Source: DATBRC01 sp036560485
GTDB lineage: Bacteria > Pseudomonadota > Gammaproteobacteria > Burkholderiales > Burkholderiaceae_D
Assembly: GCA_036560485.1 (NCBI GenBank)
Contig: DATBRC010000057.1
Location: 1-64,000 of the forward strand
DNA: 64,000 bases
Reading direction: 5' to 3'
In this document: piece by piece, positions 16,143 through 23,331 of the stretch
Layout of the letters: every line of letters begins with the position of its first letter
How positions within the stretch are numbered: the first letter of the stretch is position 1
Program-made: the position numbers and the translations under genes
The notes under the pieces: generated by a model
Databases searched by the model: none
Told to the model about the DNA's origin: nothing
The model's input: only the letters and a program-made list of their open reading frames with translations

Positions 16143-16637
16143 TTATCTCCCCGATAAAAACGACAGCATTGGCAGGACATTTAAAAGAATAATCGAGCAC
16201 AGCTTCGACCCATATTGCGGATCGGCGGAATAACCTTGTCTTGCCACCATCTCGGCGAACTCCTCCGGGTCGGCCCTATACGCAAATGCAGTTCGATATT
16301 GCATTAACAAAAACGACGCATAATCGTCAGCCGCCTCGGCGTAGCCGGAATAGATGCGAACTTTACTGGTAGCGGCTGACTGCTTTCCTTGCGCCGTGAG
16401 TTCAGGATAGACGGACGATACCGGATCCCGTGCATGCGATCTACCCTTGATGCCGAAGTAATCGTTACCCTTCACCACCCGGCCCCAATCGCTTTCCAAA
16501 GCGGATTGTGCGAGGATCACCTCGACCGGAATACCCGTGCGCGCGGCGACAAGCCTCGCCGGCGTCACGTGCAGCAGGATAAAGTGAGCGACATTGGCAG
16601 GTTGCCTCACTGTCCAAAAATCAGAGTTGTTCGACAA
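16143..16637 (-). CDS. Glucosaminidase domain protein (GH73, FlgJ-like)
   Basis: Predicted peptidoglycan hydrolase of 164 residues. The GH73 core is visible: IPVEVILAQSALESDWG with the likely catalytic Glu in ALESDWG, GNDYFGIKG, then a KVRIYSGYAEAADDYASFL segment. Family enzymes cut the glycan between N-acetylglucosamine and N-acetylmuramic acid. The start is uncertain. A TTG preceded by GGAG at 7 bases spacing is my choice; another TTG seven codons earlier lacks a ribosome site. There is no signal peptide, so export would need a holin, flagellar or other route. It is too short to be FlgJ itself. Confidence 0.72.
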   Translation of the reverse strand: MSNNSDFWTVRQPANVAHFILLHVTPARLVAARTGIPVEVILAQSALESDWGRVVKGNDYFGIKGRSHARDPVSSVYPELTAQGKQSAATSKVRIYSGYAEAADDYASFLLMQYRTAFAYRADPEEFAEMVARQGYSADPQYGSKLCSIILLNVLPMLSFLSGR

Positions 16638-16827
16638 GCGTTGTCTCCGTTGCGGCAATCAGGTGATTGTACTGCGAGCGGCCGTTTTCAGAAATCGAAT
16701 TTGTCAAAATTGGATTATTCGGGTGCCAGTTTATTCACTCTCGTATTCGGATGAGAATAAAAATACTGTGGCATGCGAAGGGATTTTATTTGACTGCTTG
16801 GACACAAAACGTGTCCACCCTACACCA

Positions 16828-17232
16828 CTATGGGGTAATTCTCTTCTTCAACCATTCATTGATTTGGACTTCGTAGTACCTGGCAACTCTGTGAGATGCC
16901 AAGCGAAGCAGTACGAAAACGACCGCCGTACTTGCGGCTGCGACCCATGGCGCCAACTGTGCCTGCTTTGAGTTCAAGATCATGCATTTGTCCGACACAA
17001 GGAATGACGCAAATTGCACGGCAAAGGCGAGTACGATAAGGCAGCCACCGAAAAGATAGTCGGCTTTCTGAGCGGCCAGCATTGGTGGCATGTGTGGGTT
17101 CGAATCCCAGTAGGAACCAGAGAGGCGTCCCATGGCCTCAACGCTCTGTCGCATGACACCTACTGCAAAGAACAGAGAGCCAACCACACCAATGCATGCG
17201 GCAAGAATTTGGATCAAGATGGTAAGTGACAT
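16828..17232 (-). CDS. Hypothetical membrane protein
   Basis: Protein of 134 residues with three hydrophobic helices (about 4-25, 60-78 and 92-108) and a basic C-terminal helix (NEWLKKR). A Ser/Pro/Asn-rich loop lies between helices one and two. I do not recognise the family and see no convincing ribosome site. It sits in a run of short genes of unknown role with a similarly unknown membrane-protein gene just upstream. Confidence 0.55.
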   Translation of the reverse strand: MSLTILIQILAACIGVVGSLFFAVGVMRQSVEAMGRLSGSYWDSNPHMPPMLAAQKADYLFGGCLIVLAFAVQFASFLVSDKCMILNSKQAQLAPWVAAASTAVVFVLLRLASHRVARYYEVQINEWLKKRITP

Positions 17233-17285
17233 AGAGGTCTAGAGTGTAATTGACCGGCACATTTGTGCCAGTGTCGAATGACGTG

Positions 17286-17696
17286 TTATGCATTATCTCG
17301 CGCGCCCATATCAAGAGAAGTATTAGAATCTCTGGGCATTAGCAAGTATGCCGCGATGCTCACTGCAAGCCCTGAAGAAACCGCCATAAGGGTCGTTCGA
17401 AATGGAGCTGAATTAACGAAAATCGCCAACGGAATAATTGAGCCGATTATGCAAAAGATCCACAGACGCAAAAAATTAAACTTGCGGAGCAACAAATAGA
17501 CAGGCAGACCTACGATGACCATGCCCAAATAAGAAACTGGAAGTGCAAGAGTGATAGCAAAAAAGAACCCCCACAGAAAATCAGATGCAATCCCCGCATC
17601 TGAACTACCAAGCCCGGCAAGGACGGCTCCAGGAATACTGGCAAGTGGAGCAAGTAACAGTGCGCTCCAAGGAATCGATCGTTTATTCATAAGCAT
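17286..17696 (-). CDS. Hypothetical four-helix membrane protein
   Basis: Protein of 136 residues with four hydrophobic segments (about 11-28, 40-68, 76-95 and 103-118) and an acidic, soluble tail. The pattern ALPVSYLGMVIVGLPVYLLLRK suggests a small integral membrane protein, but I recognise no family. Two in-frame ATGs (codons 1 and 3) are possible and neither has a clear ribosome site. Confidence 0.55.
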   Translation of the reverse strand: MLMNKRSIPWSALLLAPLASIPGAVLAGLGSSDAGIASDFLWGFFFAITLALPVSYLGMVIVGLPVYLLLRKFNFLRLWIFCIIGSIIPLAIFVNSAPFRTTLMAVSSGLAVSIAAYLLMPRDSNTSLDMGARDNA

Positions 17697-17882
17697 AACT
17701 AGATGTGTCCGAACGTGTAGGACGTTTATTAAGGCCTAGTTTAAAAAAGTAATTCTACGATAACTCAGCAAACCCTTACCTGGCTTGGCATTCCAACGCC
17801 ACGTTGTTTTTTGCGCACCATTAATAATATCGTGAAAAGCAACAAACGCGCTGCCTGGCGAGTCACCAGACAATCCAACGCT

Positions 17883-19958
17883 TCAAGCCACCTTCGGCTT
17901 CTGCAACAACGCCTTCAAATTTGCCAGCCGATGCTGCGGCGTGATGGTTTCCTCTTCAGTCGGCACTGCATCGCCTTCATCCAGCTTCATCTCCTTGATG
18001 AAGCGCGACACTTCGCAATTGACGGTGTCGCGTGCGCGTTTGCGCTTCTTGCACCAGGTGATGTGCAGGCTGCGTTGCGCGCGCGTGATGCCGACGTACA
18101 TCAGGCGGCGTTCTTCTTCGATGCGTGCGCCTAATGTGTCGACTGGTGCATCGGGATCGCCCTTGTGCGGCAGGATGCCTTCTTCGACACCGACCAAAAA
18201 TACATGCGGGAATTCCAATCCTTTGGATGCATGCAGCGTCGACATGCGTACTGCATCCGGTTCTTCATCGCGTCCTTCCAGCATGCTCATCAGCGCAACC
18301 ATTTGCGTCAATTCCAGCAGGCTCTTTTCTGCATCGGTGCCATCTTTGCCGCCGGTGCCTTTTTCTTTCAGCCACGTGGTGAAGTCGAGCACGTTCTGCC
18401 ATTTGCTTTGCGCCTGATTATCGTCGAAGGTGTCGTACAGGTATGCTTCGTAATTGATTTCCTTCATCATGTCGTCCAGCACTTGTGCGGCGTTTTCTCC
18501 GCTGCCGGCGGCACCGACACGTGAGGCGCGTGCTTCGAGTTGATTGATGAAGTCGCAGAATTCGCGCAGCGGTGTCAGTTGACGGTCGGCGAGCTTGGCT
18601 TCGATACCGCCTTTATACACAGCCTCGAACAATGAGCATTGCCATTGACCTGCGAATGCGCCGAGCGTCTCCAGCGTCGATTGGCCGACGCCGCGTTTGG
18701 GCGTGGTGACTGCGCGGATGAACGCCGGATCATCGTCGCCATTCGCGATCAAACGCAAATAGCTGATGATGTCCTTGATCTCGGCACGATCGAAAAAACT
18801 TTGACCGCCGGACATCACATACGGAATCCGCTCGCGCCGCAATGCTTTTTCAAACACGCGCGATTGGTGATTGCCGCGATACAGAATCGCATAGTCTGAA
18901 AATTTTGCACGTCGTTCAAATCGATGTGCGGACAACATGATTGCAACTTGATCGGCCTCTTGCTCGTCGTCTTGCATGCCGAGCACTTTGATCGGATCGC
19001 CGAGTCCATGTTCGGACCACAACGATTTTTCAAACAGCTTCGGATTGTTGGCAATCACCGCGTTGGCTGCTTGCAGGATGCGTGTGGTGGAGCGGTAATT
19101 CTGTTCAAGCTTGATGACCTTCAAATCGGGGAAGTCGACTTGCAAGGTTTTCAGGTTTTCGATCGTCGCGCCGCGCCATGCATAGATCGCCTGGTCATCG
19201 TCGCCCACTGCAGTGAACATCGGTTTTTTGCCGAGGCCGGTGACCAGCAGTTTGACCAGCTCGTATTGGCAAGTGTTGGTGTCCTGATATTCATCAACCA
19301 GCAGGTAGCGCAATTTGCGTTGCCATTTGTCGCGCACTTCTTCATTGCTGCGGAATAGTTCAACCGGCAGGCGAATCAAATCATCGAAGTCGACTGCCTG
19401 ATACGCAGATAATGTCGCGACATAACTGCGATAGATGCGCGCTGTTTGCGCCTCGTCTTCATCGACGGCGTTTTTCAATGCATCGTCGGGACTAATCAAG
19501 CCGTTCTTCCACAATGACATTGCAGTTTGAATCCGGCGGATCAATTGCTTGTCGGTGGTGACAGCCAGATCCTGCACCAGCGAAAAACAATCGTCGCTAT
19601 CCATGATCGAGAAGCGATCTTTCAAACCCAAATTGTTTGCTTCGCGCCGCAGGATATTGACGCCGAGTGAATGGAAGGTGCTAACCGTTAAATGCTTGGC
19701 TTGCTTGGGTTCTTTCAGCAGCTTGGCGATACGCTCCTGCATTTCGGCGGCGGCTTTGTTGGTGAAGGTCAGTGCGGCGATGTTCTTCGATTCGTAACCG
19801 CAATCTTCAATCAGATGCGCGATCTTTTGCGTGATGACGCGCGTCTTGCCGGAGCCCGCACCGGCGAGCACGAGACAAGGGCCATCCATGTATTTAACGG
19901 CTTCGCGCTGGGGCGTATTTAAACCAAACTGCTGACCGAACTGCGGGGGAGTAGACAT
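17883..19958 (-). CDS. rep: ATP-dependent DNA helicase Rep
   Basis: Superfamily 1A helicase of 691 residues that unwinds DNA 3' to 5' and helps replication forks restart. The N-terminal FGLNTPQREAV (Q motif) and AGAGSGKTRV (Walker A) are followed by LTFTNKAAAEM (motif Ia), LLVDEYQDTN (motif II), VGDDDQAIYAWRGA (motif III), LEQNYRST (motif IV), VRMSTLHASKGLEF (motif V) and YVGITRAQR (motif VI). Length and motif wording fit Rep rather than UvrD. The ATG at MSTPPQ was chosen; no ribosome site is visible, so a leaderless message or a TTG six codons earlier remains possible. Confidence 0.92.
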   Translation of the reverse strand: MSTPPQFGQQFGLNTPQREAVKYMDGPCLVLAGAGSGKTRVITQKIAHLIEDCGYESKNIAALTFTNKAAAEMQERIAKLLKEPKQAKHLTVSTFHSLGVNILRREANNLGLKDRFSIMDSDDCFSLVQDLAVTTDKQLIRRIQTAMSLWKNGLISPDDALKNAVDEDEAQTARIYRSYVATLSAYQAVDFDDLIRLPVELFRSNEEVRDKWQRKLRYLLVDEYQDTNTCQYELVKLLVTGLGKKPMFTAVGDDDQAIYAWRGATIENLKTLQVDFPDLKVIKLEQNYRSTTRILQAANAVIANNPKLFEKSLWSEHGLGDPIKVLGMQDDEQEADQVAIMLSAHRFERRAKFSDYAILYRGNHQSRVFEKALRRERIPYVMSGGQSFFDRAEIKDIISYLRLIANGDDDPAFIRAVTTPKRGVGQSTLETLGAFAGQWQCSLFEAVYKGGIEAKLADRQLTPLREFCDFINQLEARASRVGAAGSGENAAQVLDDMMKEINYEAYLYDTFDDNQAQSKWQNVLDFTTWLKEKGTGGKDGTDAEKSLLELTQMVALMSMLEGRDEEPDAVRMSTLHASKGLEFPHVFLVGVEEGILPHKGDPDAPVDTLGARIEEERRLMYVGITRAQRSLHITWCKKRKRARDTVNCEVSRFIKEMKLDEGDAVPTEEETITPQHRLANLKALLQKPKVA

Positions 19959-20042
19959 GCGTGCGACTAATGACAATTAAGCGTGTCATTGTATCAGCGG
20001 GCGAGCGCGGCAGTGGCGTATTGCGCTGATTATTGCGCCGAT

Positions 20043-21455
20043 TTAACTTTGCGGTATGCGATTGCCCTTGCTGACGCTCTCGCCATCGTTGGCGCGCAAT
20101 GTCCAAAAAGATAACGAAGAAATGATCGTCAACGCTGCCAAGGTCAGGAACGCACTATGCAATGCGCTGATGACTGCTGCGCGATCGGATTGCGGCAAAC
20201 CGCCTAAATACCAGGCAGTCACCAGCGAGCCGCATGCCAACCCGAAACTCATCGACATTTGTTGCATCGAACTGGCGATGGTGCTGGCCATGCTGGAATC
20301 GGATTGTTCGATGTCGGAGTATGCCATCGAATTCATGCTCGAAAATTGCAGTGAATTGAAGAAGCCCTGCGTCAAGCCGAGCAACACGATCAACGCAATC
20401 GGCGTTGCCGGACTGACTTGCGAAAACAGTCCGATGGTCATACCGATTAACACGGTGTTCACGATCAGCACCTGGCGATATCCGAAGCGGCGCAAGACGC
20501 TCGTTGAGATTACCTTCATCCCCATCGCAGCCAACGCTGCCGGCATCATCAAAAGGCCGGATTGCCATGCGGGAAAACCCAATCCGAGTTGATACAGCAA
20601 CGGCAAAAGAAATGGCAAGCCACCCAAACCGAGTCGCGTGATGAAGCCGCCTACCACCGACACGCGGAAGGTCCGTACTTGAAATAAATTTAATCGCAGA
20701 AGAGGAAATGATATTTGTCGCGCATGCCAAACATATGCGCCGAGCAAACTGAATGAGATGATTAAAAACACGACAGCGGAAATGGCATCAATCTGATGTT
20801 CGCCGAAAATTTCCAGCAGCCAGGAGAGCAGCGCGACGCCGGAGCCGAACAACACCAGCCCGACAACATCCAGCGGCCTCGGATCGTCTCCGTGATAATC
20901 CGGCATGTGGCGATAAATCAGATAGAGCGCAATCAAACCGACCGGCACGTTGATAAAGAAAATTTCGCGCCATGACAGCCAGTGCACGATCACGCCGCCT
21001 ACCGTTGGGCCAAGTAGCGGGCCGATCAATGCCGGGATGATCACGAAATTCATCGCCATCAGTAATTCTGACTTGGGAAAAGTGCGAATGATGGTGAGCC
21101 GTCCGACCGGCGTCATCATCGCTGCACCGATGCCTTGCAAGATGCGTGCAGCAACCAGCATCGGTACATTGACCGACAAGCCGCACATGATCGAAGAAAA
21201 GGTAAACAACATCACAGCGCTGCCAAACACGCGCCGCGTGCCGAAACGATCCGCCATCCAGCCGCTGATCGGTATGCATACGGCAAGACTGAGGATATAA
21301 CTGGTGACGACTGCCTTGAGGCTCAATGGCGTCACATTCAAGCTGACTGCCATCGACGGAACTGCGGTATTGACGATCGTGGAGTCGAGCTGTTCCATGA
21401 ATAGCGCGGTGGCCACGACCCAAGGAAGGTAACGTTTGACCGCTGAATTGTCCAT
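20043..21455 (-). CDS. MFS drug exporter, DHA2 family
   Basis: Inner-membrane efflux protein of 470 residues with about 13-14 hydrophobic helices. Motif D1-like LDSTIVNTAVPSM in helix 1, motif A GWMADRFGTRRVFG between helices 2 and 3, and motif C-like GPLLGPTVGGVIV in helix 5 are visible, as in EmrB/QacA-type transporters and the MdtD-like group. Substrate unknown. No membrane-fusion partner gene is adjacent, so it may act alone. Confidence 0.9.
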   Translation of the reverse strand: MDNSAVKRYLPWVVATALFMEQLDSTIVNTAVPSMAVSLNVTPLSLKAVVTSYILSLAVCIPISGWMADRFGTRRVFGSAVMLFTFSSIMCGLSVNVPMLVAARILQGIGAAMMTPVGRLTIIRTFPKSELLMAMNFVIIPALIGPLLGPTVGGVIVHWLSWREIFFINVPVGLIALYLIYRHMPDYHGDDPRPLDVVGLVLFGSGVALLSWLLEIFGEHQIDAISAVVFLIISFSLLGAYVWHARQISFPLLRLNLFQVRTFRVSVVGGFITRLGLGGLPFLLPLLYQLGLGFPAWQSGLLMMPAALAAMGMKVISTSVLRRFGYRQVLIVNTVLIGMTIGLFSQVSPATPIALIVLLGLTQGFFNSLQFSSMNSMAYSDIEQSDSSMASTIASSMQQMSMSFGLACGSLVTAWYLGGLPQSDRAAVISALHSAFLTLAALTIISSLSFWTLRANDGESVSKGNRIPQS

Positions 21456-21596
21456 TTACGAAATTGAAAACGTGTGGAGTTGATATGAGATGTCAGCCAT
21501 GCCCGATGATAGCACTCGGTGTGCTGCCACTTTGGACAACCTTATCACACGTTAATTTACGTCAATGTAATCTACTGTGTGCAACGCATGCTTTGA

Positions 21597-22064
21597 TCAA
21601 GACCTGAAGCCACAATCAGTCGGTGTAAATTCTGCGCCACCGATGTCACGCCCACCTTGATCCTGATATTCGTAAGAAATGGTGACGCCGTTCTTCAGAA
21701 ATTTTTGATTTTCGGTACTGCCGCAGAGTTGGCTTTTCAATTGCGGTTTGATTTCTTTGGAAAAATCGATGGGCGTATTTCCCGCACTCGGCGCTGCAAC
21801 AAGCGTGTAATGGTAAGTGAAATGCCGCCCCGGTTCTGCACTCACTCTTTCCAGACGCGTATTGGAGTCGACGGTCACAGGCATTTTTTGGTTAAGTTGC
21901 GCACTTAGCCGCTGCAATACGTCATCCACACTATCGCCTCTTACTTGTGTGCCGGATTGCGTGGCCAATTGACCGAAGACATTGCCGATGTCCATAGAAA
22001 AGCCGATTGCGTGCACGCCAAAATTTGTGCACAACAATGCTGTCGCCAGAATATATTTAACCAT
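21597..22064 (-). CDS. Exported hypothetical protein
   Basis: Protein of 155 residues with a signal peptide (MVKYILATALLCTNFGVHA, cleavage likely before IGFS). The mature part has two Cys (in SQLCGS and TDCGF) that could form a disulfide. A middle segment, LERVSAEPGRHFTYHYTLV, is seen in small exported proteobacterial proteins of unknown role. The ATG follows AAGG by about 9 bases. A longer frame would add 16 residues before the signal peptide and is rejected. Confidence 0.72.
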   Translation of the reverse strand: MVKYILATALLCTNFGVHAIGFSMDIGNVFGQLATQSGTQVRGDSVDDVLQRLSAQLNQKMPVTVDSNTRLERVSAEPGRHFTYHYTLVAAPSAGNTPIDFSKEIKPQLKSQLCGSTENQKFLKNGVTISYEYQDQGGRDIGGAEFTPTDCGFRS

Positions 22065-22180
22065 GTCGGACACCTTTATCCAGATAAATGCAAAATGCAG
22101 ATCACAACCCATACAAGGCCAGCGTAGCGCTGCAGTGCAAAGATGGACGCGTAGTTCTCTTACCGTTTCTGTGCTCCGCT

Positions 22181-22342
22181 TTAATCACGATACCCGTGGT
22201 AATGGTGATAACCCCCATAATGCCCAGGCTCGACATAGACTGCTGCCGGTGCAACATACGCGCGCGGCGGCACGACGACACAACCGGACAGCGAGACCGT
22301 TGCTACAACGAGTACGGCGACAGCTAATTTATTCAGTTTCAT
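22181..22342 (-). CDS. Small lipoprotein, 53 residues
   Basis: A short gene with a clear ribosome site (GGAG 5 bases before ATG). The product starts MKLNKLAVAVLVVATVSLSG and then Cys21, a textbook lipobox (LSGC). The remaining 32 residues are Val/Pro, then a His/Tyr/Gly-rich tail (GHYGGYHHYHGYRD) that could bind metal. Similar tiny His/Tyr-rich lipoproteins occur in Burkholderiales with no known function. It lies just upstream of another exported-protein gene on the same strand. Confidence 0.75.
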   Translation of the reverse strand: MKLNKLAVAVLVVATVSLSGCVVVPPRAYVAPAAVYVEPGHYGGYHHYHGYRD

Positions 22343-22755
22343 GATCGCTCCAATGAGTTGATATATGCATTAGAACGGATCAAGGGACTAAATGACTACG
22401 AGCGTTACAAAGGGTTGCAATTCTTAATCTTCGTTTCAGTTTGATGCATGGCAACTGAAATGGTTTCATTCCACTTGGGCTCTTTCTCATGATGAATGTC
22501 GATATGTGGCGACATGTGACCTGTGTAAGGTAACAAGTTATATAGACATTCCAACAATTTGAATAGGATAATGCAGACGCGAGATCCGATTGCCGGGTGG
22601 ATCGATATCGCGATAAAAATTCGATTTGAATTTCATGTTTGGATAATGACGAATGAAGCTTTTTTACCAATTTGATTTTCAAATGGTGGCGCGGCTTGCC
22701 ATTTGGAACTAATATGACTATAAAGCATCAAACATCAAACCTTTGGTGAGGCTCC
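22343..22755. other. Intergenic region without a supported gene
   Basis: About 410 bases between the small lipoprotein gene and the HNH endonuclease gene; both read outward, so promoters for both should be here. An open frame at 22380-22682 (minus) has no ribosome site and no protein-like pattern. GAGG just before 22756 is the endonuclease ribosome site. Confidence 0.45.
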
Positions 22756-23322
22756 ATGACTGCGAATATCCTGGCTCTCGATATCGCAGGCAATCCGTTT
22801 GACTGGATTCCTGCACAAGATGCGGTTCATTATTACGCGACCGGTAAAGTTGCGTGGGAGTTGGGCGACCATGATTTTGTGTTCCGCGGCGGTTATTCCA
22901 AAAACGGCGTGCAATCGAAAATCCTGGTCAAGCCGATCATCGCTGTCGCCGGCAGTGAAATCATGGCGCGCATGCTGCGCGCTGTGATGCCGCTAGGCGA
23001 TCAAAACGATCTTTTATTCAGGCGCGATCGCCACACCTGCGCGTATTGTGGCGAAAGCTTTCCGCGTCATTTGTTATCGCGCGATCATATTTTGCCGAAG
23101 GCATTGGGCGGCAAGGATCACTGGATGAACTGCGTGACGGCATGCCGCGACTGCAACCAGAAAAAAGGCGCGAAGCTGGTCCACGAATTCCGCCCATTGA
23201 TTTATGTGCCGTACGTACCGTGCCGCTTCGAGCACTTTATTTTGAGCGGGCGTAATGTGCTGGCCGACCAGCATGAATATCTTGCGGCGAAGTTGCCGCG
23301 GCATAGTCGCCTGCTCGAATAG
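22756..23322 (+). CDS. HNH endonuclease domain protein
   Basis: Protein of 188 residues. The C-terminal half holds an HNH nuclease fold: CAYC (Cys95, Cys98), SRDHILP (Asp110, His111), GGKDHWMNCVTACRDCN with Cys130 and Cys133. The four Cys form the usual structural zinc site and His111 is the likely base. The N-terminal 85 residues are not recognised. Stand-alone proteins of this type are widespread in Burkholderiales with unknown role. It is convergent with nrdJ with a 9-base gap. No methylase or integrase is nearby, so a restriction or mobile-element role is not supported. Confidence 0.88.
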   Translation: MTANILALDIAGNPFDWIPAQDAVHYYATGKVAWELGDHDFVFRGGYSKNGVQSKILVKPIIAVAGSEIMARMLRAVMPLGDQNDLLFRRDRHTCAYCGESFPRHLLSRDHILPKALGGKDHWMNCVTACRDCNQKKGAKLVHEFRPLIYVPYVPCRFEHFILSGRNVLADQHEYLAAKLPRHSRLLE

Positions 23323-23331
23323 TTCAGTACA

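Noticed and set aside
17090..17125. tRNA-like T-arm (gggttcgaatccca)
   Set aside because: No matching acceptor, D or anticodon stems upstream, and it lies inside a membrane-protein gene.
22380..22682. 100-codon frame on the minus strand
   Set aside because: No ribosome site, atypical composition and no recognisable features.
22756..23322. HNH gene as part of a restriction or mobile system
   Set aside because: No methylase, integrase, repeats or phage genes nearby; stand-alone relatives are common.
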